64,000 nt of DNA. It comes from Gigantopelta aegis. Its lineage: Eukaryota; Mollusca; Gastropoda; Neomphalida; Peltospiridae. Shown piece by piece: positions 35,901 through 47,170 of the stretch. The DNA lies in the NCBI RefSeq assembly GCF_016097555.1, contig NC_054702.1, positions 88,828,602 through 88,892,601 on the forward strand, given 5' to 3'. A program made the position numbers and the translations under genes. Below the pieces are notes generated by a model, which had not been told where the DNA came from, made no database searches, and saw only the letters and a program-made list of their open reading frames with translations. Positions within the stretch are counted from its first letter, which is position 1, and each line of letters opens with the position of its first letter.

Positions 35901-38900
35901 TCACTGTTAACTAGCGTACTGATTATATACAGGGATGATGTTGATCAATGTTCTGAGATAGGATAAAACCATTAAGGAACACCAGAGCACCGGCGGTGGT
36001 ACTGGTGGCGTAGTAGTTAAAAGCATCGGTCTTAAGGCCGAGAGGTAATGGGTTCGCACCTCGATACCGACTCCTAACCAGAGCGAGCTTGAACGGCTCA
36101 GTGACGAGGTGTAAGACCATTACACCGACGTCTCTCTCACTAACCATTAACCTTTCTCCTGGACAGAAAGGAAGGAAGGAAATGTTTTATTTAACGACGC
36201 ACTCAACGCATTTTATTTACGGTTATATGGCGTCAGACATATAGTTAAGGATCACACAGATACTGAGAGAGGAAACCCGCTGCCGCCGCTTCATGGGCTA
36301 CTCTTTTTGATTAGCAGCAAGGGGTCTTTTATATGCACCATCCCATAGACAGGATAGTACATACCACGGCCTTTGTTACACCAGTTGTGGAGCACTGGCT
36401 GGAACGAGAAATAGCACAATGGGTCCACCAACGGGGATCGACCCTAGATCGACCGCGCATCAACCGAACTCTTTACTACTGGGCTACGTCCCGCTCCTTC
36501 TCCTGGACAGACAAACCAGATAGATGATAAGCGTGCCCAGAATAACAGGCTTGAACCGTAATGGGATATAATAAATTGAACTTAAATGAAATGAGAACCA
36601 GGACTTTTTAGTATGAAAATGTATATATTCTAACCATACTTTTGAAGTTTAGGGTAGGGTCAGAAATAAACTGGAACTGACACCGGAAGGTATACATATT
36701 TGGTTATTTTAGATAGGTGCATTTTGGGTCATTTAAAGCAACTCTGGTTAACACTATCATGTAAGTAGTAATATATTTTGCTATTAATATTTTATATTTG
36801 TTTTTTGCTGTTCTTTCGTGTTTGTTTTTTCTCTTCTTTTTTTTTCTTTTTTTTGTGGGGTTTTTTTTGGGGGGGATCATGTGTTTTTGTTTTTTTTTTC
36901 GTTTAGTCATGCAAAATAGTAGCCTAATTTGAAATATCTTTGCATATTGTGCCACCACTACGTGTGAGACAGCGCGACATTAATTTAGCTACATGATACT
37001 ATTTAACAAACTAATTTGTACAGTATCCTATTTTCCACGGCTGGTTTCTCAGATATTTTTTTTTCTTTTCTTTTCTTTTTTTCTTTTCATGGACGAAAAA
37101 TTATATTTACTGCGAAGACATCCAGGACGTTTGAACTTTAGGTCCATATTTTTCCAACACTAATTCGCGCTATAAAAGTGTAATAAAACGCCGATGTACA
37201 CATCGTTTTCTGCCTACAACTTCCCACTGAATAACCCGTTTAATTTATTTGTTTTTAAGTGACCCGGGATCGTGTCACCATTATACCAACACCCTACTGT
37301 TTAGTGAGTCTGCAATTCACCCACCCTCCTCGTCTTACCAGGCAAACCATGTCTGCCTATATAGCCTGTAAGAATTTTACACACTCGACGGTCAACCCAT
37401 CCTTAATGCAGTGGCGGATCCATAAAATCCATTTAGGGGGGGCCCCAACGACATTTCCTAAGGGATTCCTCGGATTCTCCAACGTAAAAAATTATAGAAA
37501 GAAACCTAAATTTAGGAGGGGCGGGCCCCTAAGCAACCCCCCCCCACACACACACACACACACATACACACCCTTAGATCCGCCACTGCTTAATGTATAG
37601 ATCTCAAGACTATTCATGCGATGTTATCACGCATATTGTAATTAATCGACAAAACCCCGCGTTTCGCAACATTATAGTATCTTACACTGTATTGACAGAA
37701 GTACAAAAACCCCGAAAATGACTTTAATTCCATCTCGGTTATTAGCTGTCAGAACACAGGCACCGCTGTTGATGGTGTAGAATGGTCGGGGAAATGGGCG
37801 GGAAGACGGTCCCTGGGGACTACTTTTTGTCGCGCCTATTTGTTAATTACCTAACTGATGACAAGGGTGATAGCCGAGTTAATAACAGAGGAGGTGGGGC
37901 CTCGGGCAGGGTTTGAAATGATCCGTTAGATTGCAGTGGTCAGTTTAAGTTCTTTTGTAAACAAAAAAAATACGAGCAAAATGAAAGAAAGTAGAACAAT
38001 TTGTTAAATATTGCGCAAACTAAAACTTATACACATTTGTCTATATGCTAATTATATCGAAAATGGAAATAACTAACACATTATTTTTAGTTTTACATGT
38101 TTAGCCACATTATGACATGCACTGGTATTTTCTCACTTATTTCTAATTGAATATACTCAATTTTGTATTTCCTCTTCTTTGTAATTTGGACGACAGATAG
38201 ACTTGAAATATAATATGGAAGTACAACAAGAAATACGAAATAGTATATGCAAATAATGATACCGATTGAAATATTATCTCTAATTTATATTTTTGTTTTA
38301 TTGAAAAACATTTTTTGGTAGTTATCATTGCCAATTAAAAAAAATTATGCATTATATCTTTCTTGTCGCGTTATAAACACTAAAGGAAATAACAGACCAT
38401 TCTTAGCTGAGCAGATTGTTTATTAACTTTCTTAACAATACTTATATATTAATTATATTTTAATTATACATGTATATGTTTGGAGGGTGCAAGTGTGAGC
38501 AGCAGCGGTGATATTGTCTGTTCACGTATTAAAATACAGGTGGTACGTATAACATTGATAACAACTCGATATGGAATATCTACTATAGCTAACCGGGTGA
38601 ATATGTGACACTGATACACATACAAATCAATTATCGTCGCTCAGAGCTGATTGGATAAGCGGATATATGTGATAACATTGTACTTAATATCTAGATATCA
38701 GTATTATGTAATATACACGTTGGATACTGTTTTATTGCTTTATACACCAAACTGGCAATATACGTGATACAAACTGACACGTGACACGCGTGTTTATTGC
38801 CCGGTGTACTCCGATATATTGACCAACACGTCAGAGCGTTCCTCAAGATTTACTGTGTATGTAGTAATTCTTTAACTGGATGTTATCGCAATAAATAACT

Positions 38901-40978
38901 CCGTGTATCATCCCAAGGGGAGCAGGTAAACAATTCACCCAAACCAATTGTCCATGCTTAGAAGATAGATTAACTATCTTTAAGCGTGGATATATAGGAT
39001 TAAAATTATGGATGCTAAAATTGATTTTTTGGATATTGGTCGGTACCTGGTATTTGTAAGTTAGTTGTTCGATTAATATGAGTATAGTGTATATTTTGTT
39101 GACATGTCGACTTAGTAAAGAACTGGGGCTTAATTCACAAAGCTTTCTTAGGTTCGCTTAAACAATCACAAAGTTGAGAGAGTTTAGTGAATTAGGCCCC
39201 CAGTACTTACTACTAGTATCAACATGTATTAACATACACATATAAATGAATGGAAAATGTGTTTAATACACGTCATCACTCATCTGATGAATGGAATATT
39301 TTAATATCCTTAAATATATTATTCATGTATATAACTATTTTATATATAAATATTTATTATTACTCTTATGATTATTACTTTTGAACTGCATTTGTGATTA
39401 CACATGTGATAACTATACCCCACCCCCTCCCCCAGTGAGAAAAGTGATAATGTATTCAGACACTATGGGTGGGCGCCTGGACACGGCGCCAGTGAACCTC
39501 CCCCGGTGCACCCTGGTCGCGTTGCTAGGCTCTGATACCGCCCGTAATGACCAGTCCACCCTGTACACACTCCGGCCATCTAGATAAGCCGTCCATTAGG
39601 CGATATCCCACCGCCGTGCCCATGGTATGCCGGACGATTGTATTGTTTGAGTGGGGAATATGTCACTAGGTGGTTACTCCGTGTGGTCAACTGTTTAACA
39701 CACCACACCAGAGCACTGCATCATCCCATTAACAACTACCATCGAAAACCACGTGGAATAATAATTAGCATCACAGCTATATGGGTATTAATACTGTTTA
39801 TTACGTTATCGTAGTGGTAGTACAATGATTATAATAGCACCCTTGTGTTAAAAAACAAACATAAATTTTACCATCCCCTTAACAACTATCATTAAAAATT
39901 ACGTCATAATAATTAGCACCACAGCTATACAGTTTATCACATTATTATCTTAGTGATATCAACAATAGCATCGGCATGCTAAAAAAAAAAAAAAATCCCA
40001 TTTACAAGCCCGTGGGTGTTCTAACATATAAAAACATTTGCTTGTATAACCCGCCTCACTATAGCATGTGCTCCCCCTCCTCAACACCCCCATCACATAT
40101 TTTACGGGACTGATTTACAAGTGCTTATTTTTAATGAATGTTTTCATTACGTAAATCGTAACTGAAAATTAATTTACATACAGATGCATTTATACATTTT
40201 GATAATTCAATTATTTAAGCTTGTTCAGTAGCATTTTAAGTTTGTGATTTACGGTAAGTTTCTTTTTAACAAAAACCAGTTGATATTAATTGTAATATTT
40301 GATTTAGTTAACGACGCACTCAACACATTTTACGGTTATATGGCGTCCGACATATGGTTAAGAACCACACAAATACTGAGGGAGGAAACCGCTGTCGTCA
40401 CTTCATGGTCTACTCTTTTTCGATTAGCAGCAAGTGATCTTTTATATGCACCATCCCACAGACAGGATAGTACATACCACGGCCTTTGATGTACCAGTCG
40501 TGGTGCACTGGCTGGAGCGAGAATAATTGTAATAATGTTTTATTTATGAAGTAACATACAAGTTTCCTTAGTAATACATACATATTACTTTTCAGTCTTG
40601 GACACACCTCTCTGCCAAACTCCGAGGTTGTATCCACCACAGGCGTGTTTGAACAGTTCCTTGATGGGTACATGTTATTATTAAAAATTATTACACACCA
40701 CTGTTTGGTGGTATCTGACTGCGCTCATATGGGTTGTATCATACTATTCAAAACATTAGGACATCATATTTTTATATGTCTTACATAGGTATTACAGGCA
40801 TAATATTTTATGTGAATTGATTTTTAGCTTCTTTTTTCGACCATCCTTCGGAATGAATGAATGTTTAACGACACCTCAGCACAAAAATACACATCGGCTA
40901 TTGGGTGTCAGAAAAGGTAATTATATGGAAATATTATTCCATCTATCGGATTAAAAAAATACATTAAAATATGTAAGC

Positions 40979-41012
<34 letters not shown>

Positions 41013-42043
41013 CAAAGAACAAACAAAAACAAACAAAAACACATCTAAAGTTTGTTTGTTTAACGACACCACTAGAGCACATTGATTTATTAATCATCGG
41101 TTATTGGATGTCAAATATTTTGTATGTTTGACATATAAAGAGATGTGATTTTTCAGCTTTTTATCTGATTTCAGCTTTTTTTGCATGAAATAATGTTCAC
41201 AAAATAGACTGGATCTGATCGGAAATGATAAAAAATGTTACCTTTATTTAGATATTGTATATATATTTCAGCTTTTAAAAGATATTTTCAGCTTTTATTT
41301 TAAAATAGGTACCCGCTACATTTTTCCACTAGTAGCAAGGGATATTTTAGACTATGTCTCCCCCCCCCCACCCCCAACATCTGACTTAATGTGTAATTTA
41401 ACAATAAAATTTGGTTTGTTTAACGATACCACTAGAGCACATTGATTCATTAATCATAGGCTATTGGATGTCAAACATTTGGTAATTGTGACATATATAA
41501 ACATTTTCTAATGCAGCAAGGGATCTTTTATATGCACTTTTCCACAGACAGGATAGCACATACCACCGCCTTTGATATACCAGTCGTGGTGCACTGGCTG
41601 GAACGAGAAATAGCCCAATGGGCCCACCGACGGGGATCGATCCCAAACCGACCGCGCAGCGAGCGCTTTACCACTGAGCTACGTTCCGCCCCAATTTAAC
41701 AATTTAATAAATATTTTTATACTGCCAAATAACTAGAGTGAGAGTCCCCCTTTAATTTGTCCACTTACCATCATCATCCTCGTCGTCTGACTGCTCCACC
41801 ACGTTGAAACCCGACACTGGCGGACTGCCCCAGTGTACCAGGATGTTGTTCTTGTCGCCCCGTCCCACACTGCCCGGGGGCAGGGCGTGGAAAACGGAGC
41901 TACCGGGAGATGACACGTTAGAACTGTTGGAGTCGGAATCGAAGTTTGGTAATCCTGAACAGAAGAAGATATCAATGCTTTAATAATAAAAATAACAGTA
42001 AAATTTACGAATAATGTACAAATATATTGAAATGATAGCAATA

Positions 42044-42109
<66 letters not shown>

Positions 42110-42110
42110 G

Positions 42111-42143
<33 letters not shown>

Positions 42144-45100
42144 GTAGTAGTAGTAGTAGTAGTAATAGTAGTAGTAGTAGTAGTACCACCGCTGATATAA
42201 TATAATGTAATATAATATAATATTGATATAATATTGATATAAATAAATAAATAAAATAAAATAATTAATAAATAAATGCAATATTGAAGATAATCAAGTC
42301 AAATTATAGATCTAACATTTAAACTATTCATTGGAAACTCACATGAAACAAATATTATTTGAGCGATCATATTTTAATGTTTAGTTTTGTGGGCAAAACT
42401 TTGTCATCTACATATTATATAACATGTAACAGCCAGTATTCGTGTGTTAAAACTTAACAGTTTTTGTCATAAATGTGTGTTAGCACAGGTGATTAGCCAC
42501 AGGTAAGTTGTGTGTACATTATTACGTGAGCCATCCCTTGATGTTGGTTATTGATGTTTACACTAGGATGTGATAAGGTACGTGCATTGTGGAAAATAAT
42601 CGGATTTTCTTTCACAAACTATAGATTAGTTCAGAACTACCCCGGAATTTCCCCATTCCAAACGTGGGTTATGTCCAGTTTGTGGATGCGAAACAACGAC
42701 GTTGATAACAGTGTAAGTGTGGCTGGTGGAACGCTGATGTGTGTTATTAAAATCACTAGAAACATTCTGTAGTCTCCTTCTGTGAAGTGTGGTCGCTGTT
42801 ATGGTGCAAATGGTGCCAAATGATACAATAAACGCACAGGTGGATGAATGGATGGATGGACGGATGAATAAATGGATGGTGGATAAATGGATGAACATAA
42901 TGGATGGATGGATGGATGGACGGAAAAATAAATTGATGGTGGATAATTGGATGAACATAATGGATGGATGGATGAATGAATGAATGAATGGAGGGAGGGA
43001 TGGAGGGAGGGTCGGACGGAAGGAAAGATAGATTTTTGTATGTGCGTGTTGACTGATAGGGTTGGTGGTTAGAAAGATGAATGGATCAATGTTGGACGAA
43101 TACCTAACCAAAAACTTCAATATTTTTTGTCTTATCAAAGTCTATATCAGGGTTTTTTCAGGTGAGCACCTTCTTCTGGCAGAGGAAATATGGGTGGATT
43201 GTTCTCTCTGACCTAATAGGTCTAGTACTATTATATCGTTAATTTCAATTTTAATAATGGATAGGGGATAATGGGCAGTCGGTACTCTTTAGTAAAAAAG
43301 AAGTCAGTAAAGTAAACTTGAGTAGAAGTCGGTACCGGGATGTGAAACCAGTACCTACCAGCCTTAAGACCTATAACTGAATCACTACACCATCGAGCCC
43401 AGCATTGTTTCAGACTCCACGTGATTTTTTTAAAATCTGAAAAGCTGATTTGTCAATAAAGGTATTAATTAAAGATGCACCCAATGCTCTAGACAATACC
43501 GATGCTCCACGACTGTTATATATATATATATAAAGGATCTATCGTATTTGTTCGTCAGCATCTCTGCTAATCGGTAAGAGTTGATTGTGTTATGTTATCA
43601 GGGTTTTTTTCCAAACTAACGTATATGTTACGTTACGTCCCAGGTTAACGTATATCAAAGGCCGTGGTATGTGCTGTCCAGTCTGTGGCAAAGCGCACAT
43701 AAACGATATCCTGCTGCTAATGGTGCTAGAATCGTATTGGGGAAGATGTTACTTTATTATCAATTATGGGAATTGCAATGTGCAAGTATTTGTAAGGATC
43801 AGCTCGTCTTCCTTTTTTCCTATCTTAAACCGTCTATGATCACTGCACCGCGCCACTGCTCAGGCGATTTTTAAAAAGAAGAAACCTCCACTTTTAAATC
43901 TAGATTTAAGTATGTTTTGTCATGGCCATGGGATGTAGTCTCACCACTGGTACATAAAATAACGTGGTATGTACTGTCCTGCGTATGTGGACGTCTATAT
44001 ATACAGCCTATCTGATACTTCTGGTAGGACCTCCCACTCTGAGATCGGCCACTGGCCATACCAGAGACCGGACCCTTCAATGAATATGGGCATGTAAAAT
44101 ATGTTTGACCTGTCCATCTGGTAGGGGTAATCGGATCGAGTAGCCGACTTCCTCGCTTTTTCTTTCTTGACCAAGTGGTCATATAACAATGTATTTTCCT
44201 CTCCTCGTTTTGTCATATTCTTTTGAGATACGTGACGTGTATTGTGCTCTACTATTTGCTGTATCTTCTGTCACCATCTTGTATATTATAATATCAACCC
44301 TGACATTTAAGAAATGGTCACAGAAAAAAACATATGCCGTGAAAAAAAACAGTATCCACGGTATTTCCCACGGCAGTTTTACGCTTAATGTGTACAGTAT
44401 TACAAAAATAAATAACTATTTAAGAAAAGTGAAATAAAAACTGAAAGTTCCACGGCAAAAGAAATATCGCGGCAATCTACATGGCATTGTGGTTAATTGT
44501 CAGGGTTGTAATTGTATTGCTTGTATTTATGTACCGCAAGGTAAGTGGTTAAACTTGAACTGAATTGGCAATAAACTCATTAGAGCTTGTATATTACTTT
44601 GGTAAATAGGAATTGAAACTGTCAAATTTTACATGTACGAAATTAATTTTACTACCGCTAGTGCGGGTCTACTGCTACTATCAATAATAGTGCTAGCAAA
44701 AAAATATGTTTTGCTTTAATATTATTATTAGTATTGTTGTTATTGCTGCTGTTGTTGTTATTCTTGTTGGGGTTTTTTATCATTGTTATTATAATTGGTG
44801 GTGGCGATGTAGGTGTTGTTATTAAATATTGCTATTACTGTTATTATTACATTATTTTATTATTATATAACAATTATTATCAGGGCCGTAGCTAGGATTT
44901 TCTGTTTGGGGGGACAACTGAGAAGTTAATAGTCTAAAACTCCTTAAACAGTTAAGAAGAGAATTTTCTTTAAGTTTCTATAATGCTTTCCGGATTTTTT
45001 GCCCCCCCCCCCTCCCCCGCTAGCTACAGCCCTGATTATCTTATGGATATAAAATATATTTATGATTGGCATAACGTTATGTTCATCTAAGTGTACGCAT

Positions 45101-45242
45101 TCTTCTTTACACTAGCACCAGAAACCCATGGACACTGATAAAATGTTTAACAACCCAGAGGATTATGTAGGTGTTAAGACCTAGCTAACTGTGGCTTACC
45201 TTGTTGGTTGAAAGATCCTCTCAGATTATCCACTTGAATCAT
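32987..45242 (-). CDS. Divergent PRD-type homeobox gene B (four exons)
   Basis: DNA-binding transcription factor, 492 residues by my splice reading: exons 45242-45200, 41954-41769, 35865-35705 and 34075-32987; phases 1, 1 and 0 join cleanly and total 1479 nt. Residues 1-84 are Ser/Gly/Pro-rich and end in an acidic cluster (QSDDEDDDE) plus PPPPR. The homeodomain at about 85-144 reads RERLSYTRFQLELLNGIY, GRVRYPNSTQKQLIAKRVG, ITREQVK|IWFQNRRRKDVV. The intron splits it between positions 46 and 47, the PRD-class site; Gln50 gives a conventional recognition helix. A Lys/Glu/Asp block (about 150-193), a hydrophobic motif LPPLVMKSVIAELMKFEKDP (195-214), poly-Lys (218-223, probable nuclear signal) and poly-Ala (about 231-244) follow, then a Pro/Ser-rich tail. 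I do not recognise a named family. Start Met is the first in the 5' exon; a 5' noncoding exon cannot be excluded. Confidence 0.9.
34128..34362. repeat. 24-bp tandem repeat of CATACGATGGTTTTATAT type
   Basis: About ten units of the form ATCACATACGATGGTTTTAT, with ATCGTATATACATC variants at the end. ATACGAT and its inverse ATCGTAT alternate. It lies in intron 3 of homeobox B, ending about 50 bp from the acceptor of the exon that completes the homeodomain. Confidence 0.88.
34452..34684 (+). mobile_element. SINE type A, 3' truncated
   Basis: Head CGGACGTAGCCCCAGTGG, core (AACCAGTGCACCACAACTG, GGTGCATATAAAAGATTCC), ending at AAATTACCAAATGTTTT. Intron 3 of homeobox B. Confidence 0.85.
34935..35232. 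mobile_element. PIF/Harbinger-like MITE, 298 bp
   Basis: Ends GGCCAGTATTTTTTAATTTT and the inverse of AAAAAAATACTGGCC, with GGTTTACGAAC and GTTCGTAAACC at the inner arm ends. Flanked by TAA (34932-34934 and 35233-35235), the 3-bp duplication expected of Harbinger-type elements. Noncoding. Confidence 0.75.
35989..36595 (+). mobile_element. SINE type C interrupted by a SINE type B
   Basis: Head CGGCGGTGGTACTGGTGGCG, B-box-like GGGTTCGCACC and body up to 36167, then resumed at 36498 with CCTGGACAGACAAACCAG and TTGAACCGTAATGGGATATA. The interruption is the SINE B at 36168-36497. Intron 2 of homeobox B. Confidence 0.9.
36168..36497 (-). mobile_element. SINE type B nested in a SINE type C
   Basis: Full minus-strand B copy (tail AAATGTTTTATTTAACGACG; core; A-like head ending GCTACGTCCCGCTCC). 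Its target duplication TTCTCCTGGACAGA occurs at 36154-36167 and 36498-36511, inside the C body. So B was active after this C copy was inserted. Confidence 0.93.
36596..37408. other. Intron 2 of homeobox B, nothing recognised
   Basis: T- and A-rich with long T runs at 36835-36900 and 37055-37090. No exon or defined element seen. Confidence 0.5.
37409..37588. mobile_element. MITE with CAGTGGCGGATC ends
   Basis: 180 bp; CAGTGGCGGATC at the left is the exact inverse of GATCCGCCACTG at the right. Flanked by CTTAATG on both sides (37402-37408 and 37589-37595). The interior includes G and C runs and a CA repeat. Such ends occur in widespread hAT-like MITEs; the family is inference. Confidence 0.75.
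37596..40286. other. Intron 2 of homeobox B, mostly unrecognised
   Basis: Apart from a short palindromic element at 39125-39200 (ends GGGGCTTAATTCACAAAGC and the inverse of GTGAATTAGGCCCC, related to 14529-14646), I see AT-rich intron sequence with no credible exon. A C- and G-richer patch at 39420-39640 has no recognisable coding content. Confidence 0.45.
40298..40523 (-). mobile_element. SINE type B, head truncated
   Basis: B tail (AACGACGCACTCAACACATT, TATGGCGTCCGACATATGG) and core up to CTGGAGCGAGA. Direct repeat TAATTGTAATA at 40287-40297 and 40524-40534. Confidence 0.88.
40580..40680 (-). repeat. Dispersed repeat shared with 47070-47170
   Basis: Both places share GTCTTGGACA, ACTCTCT- and CACGCCTGT-type blocks on one strand. 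The minus-strand translations agree as SNTPVVDTTSEFGREVCPR here and SSTPVVGITSDLPREFCPR there. It may be a fragment of an unrecognised mobile element. Confidence 0.45.
40857..40918 (-). mobile_element. LINE 3' tail copy
   Basis: In minus orientation this reads TGACACCCAATAGCCGATG, TTTTTGTGCTGAGGTGTCG, TTAAACATTCATTCATTC, the same 3' end as the LINE fragment at 51846-52221. Confidence 0.7.
40979..41010. repeat. (TAA)n microsatellite
   Basis: About ten AAT units. Confidence 0.9.
41049..41351 (-). mobile_element. SINE type A, interrupted
   Basis: A tail on the minus strand (GTTTAACGACACCACTAGAG, GGTTATTGGATGTCAAATA) at 41049-41130 and a core remnant CCGCTACATTTTTCCACTAG at 41310-41351. The stretch between contains four TTTCAGCTTTT motifs of unknown origin. 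Confidence 0.65.
41406..41692 (-). mobile_element. SINE type A, full length with an 11-bp target duplication
   Basis: Minus-strand copy with head (complement of GCTCAGTGGTAAAGCGCTCG), B-box-like GGGATCGATCCC, core and tail. Direct repeat AATTTAACAAT at 41395-41405 and 41693-41703. It ends about 75 bp from the donor of homeobox B exon 2. Confidence 0.93.
42045..42185. repeat. (TAC)n then (TAG)n microsatellite
   Basis: About 140 bp. CTACTA units switch to TAGTAG units at about 42143, so the array is a near-perfect palindrome and can form a hairpin. Poly-Thr, poly-Ser and poly-Val frames are artefacts. Confidence 0.95.
42838..43026. repeat. (GGAT)n minisatellite with higher-order duplication
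   Basis: TGGATGGATGGACGGA blocks alternate with a repeated unit GATGGTGGATAAATGGATGA + ACATAATGGATGG about 60 bp apart. Intron 1 of homeobox B. Confidence 0.9.
43027..43637. other. Intron 1 of homeobox B, nothing firm
   Basis: Unassigned sequence, with a short TA run near 43519-43533 and faint SINE-like words (GTACCTACCAGCC near 43352). Confidence 0.35.
43650..43722 (+). mobile_element. SINE core fragment
   Basis: TATATCAAAGGCCGTGGTAT, GTCTGTGGCAAAGCGCACAT and CTGCTGCTAATGG match the shared SINE core; head and tail are missing. Confidence 0.6.
43870..44880. other. Intron 1 of homeobox B, nothing recognised
   Basis: AT-rich, with TTATTATTATTAG/TTGTTG simple sequence at 44725-44880. No exon-like frame that fits the gene. 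Confidence 0.4.
44881..45034. mobile_element. MITE with CAGGGCCGTAGCTAG ends
   Basis: 154 bp; CAGGGCCGTAGCTAG on the left pairs with CTAGCTACAGCCCTG on the right with one difference. ATTAT occurs on both flanks. It lies 165 bp from the donor of homeobox B exon 1. Confidence 0.7.
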
Positions 45243-47069
45243 GATATACGCTGTCTCTGTTTAATGTCGTCCTACTTGCCACCAATTGGTAAACTTCCGA
45301 CTCGTAAATTGCACTTTGCAAATCTCGATAAAATGGTCATGGAGTCATAATCTTCGTCCCCGTTGATATTCCCATTGAGTCTACCCGCTGTCAGAACTGC
45401 AGTATAAATCCTCTTGAAGGGATAAAATATTACACCACTGCGCTGTTTTACTATTATACGTGCCCAACCCGTTTCCTTGGGCCAAAACAATTGCTGTTTC
45501 TCTATCTGGACATCATCGCTGCTGTTTTATAGGTAATGTAAGTAATCATTTAAACAGGATGGGAATAATATTCCTCGTCTGTAGGTGATGACAGGTCGGT
45601 GCAGATCTTCTTTAGACAGCTGTGTCATGTATCTGGCTTGTTCTGCAATTTTCCTCAAAATGGCTAAACAAACTACCTGGTAGCAGGTCCCCCTGTCACC
45701 TACCACGTAACAGCACCTCGTATCTCGCGAGTTCCACTCTATCTCGCCATCCGTTTTGCAAACTCAATTTCTCGCGTTAGATGTGTTATCTTTTCTCCAT
45801 AGTTACCCAGACTTGATAGATAAATCTTATGACGGGATTGGATCGAAATTTCAGGCGCAAACTTTTAACTACGCGATTATGTTTGCAAAGACCTCCTATC
45901 CAAACCGCACCAATTGGTGATTGTATATGGCTTAGGTAAATGCGTTAACGGGCTATTTTCCCCTTCAGGCTGTCAGCGGAGCCCATTGTTTCCTTTGTAA
46001 CAGGTAATCCGGGACGGTCAGCCTCAATACCTTTTAGAACCAGTTAAGTCATTAACGGAGCAGAGTTTTCCCCCCTATATTCATTGTTGCATAAAGCCCT
46101 ATTTTGTTTTTGTCTTCCCACTTTCATTGTTCCAATACTTATAGGGTTCGTTATTCCATTCAAAAACTTGCCAGAAGCACGATGAAAAATGATTGGATAA
46201 TTCTGAGTTGAAACATTGTATATTTTTTTGGGCGTAAAAATAATGCGAGAATTTTGATTTAATTGAAATTAGTTATATAAACACGGGTATGTTTTCAAGG
46301 CGTGTTTAAATCGCATACTAATAGGGCATTTAGGAAACGGCACCTATAAACAATTATCATTAATTGTTTATTATACTTTTCTTGTTTATTTGGGTTATTT
46401 AGTAGTTTGTGTATAATATATTTCTTTTTATACAGATATTTTTATGACCTTTTGACATATAATTTTCGTAATAATAATATATGTATTTTAGTTTTTGATA
46501 ATATTAAATTAAGTTAGCATGTGTATATTCAATTGATTATATATGCATTAAAAATTATGCACATTGTGATTTTTTTTTTACTCTTGTTACTATTACTATT
46601 TATTTCACTTCTATAAAGCATTACTCAACAGTTTGGAAATGTACTGACAAATCTTACACTTTTCATTATTTTTGTTTATTTGTTTGAAATTAGTCATGGG
46701 TTTCCACAATAGTGAAAGCTATTTTTGCTTCAATAAATCGAATTAATGACTGCGTGCGACAATGACGTGGGAAAAAAAGGAACTGTAATTACGTATACAG
46801 GTGACATAATTGGCTCTTTCACACCTGCCCATGTCTTTGTTTTGACCAGGAGTACTGCTGGGAGCAGTCGGGTCGTTTTTAACAAGATACGAAACAGCCC
46901 TGTCCTTCTATTATCAGTTTATTTGTCGTGGTTCAAAGAGTGGTCTTCTGCTTCTAATTGCAACCTAACCGACCTGGCTGCACAGAACCTGGAAATGAGT
47001 ACAGTTTGCAGGTAATTACTTGTCCCCCCAGGTCTGTCAACACTAGTTGTAACTTAGTCTGAATGGTAC
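45243..47069. other. Upstream region of homeobox B
   Basis: Should contain the promoter and any 5' noncoding exon of homeobox B. A CpG-containing patch lies near 45700-45790 (TCTCGCGAG, CTCGCGTTAG). No TATA box or coding exon can be argued for. Confidence 0.35.
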
Positions 47070-47170
47070 TTTCATCTTCGGGTCTTGGACAAAACTCTCT
47101 AGGCAAGTCGGACGTTATGCCCACGACGGGCGTGCTTGAATAATTCTCCCTTTGAAGCAAAACAATAATT
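47070..47170 (-). repeat. Second copy of the dispersed repeat at 40580-40680
   Basis: Shares CGGGTCTTGGACAAAACTCT- and CGACGGGCGTGCTTGAA-type blocks with the other copy. Minus-strand frame open in both. Confidence 0.45.

Noticed and set aside
41733-42041. 102-codon minus-strand frame over homeobox B exon 2
   Set aside because: It uses the wrong frame. The spliced frame of the exon 41954-41769 gives the acidic, Ser-rich sequence that joins the homeodomain.
42014-42205. Poly-Thr/poly-Ser frames
   Set aside because: Products of the (TAC)n/(TAG)n microsatellite.
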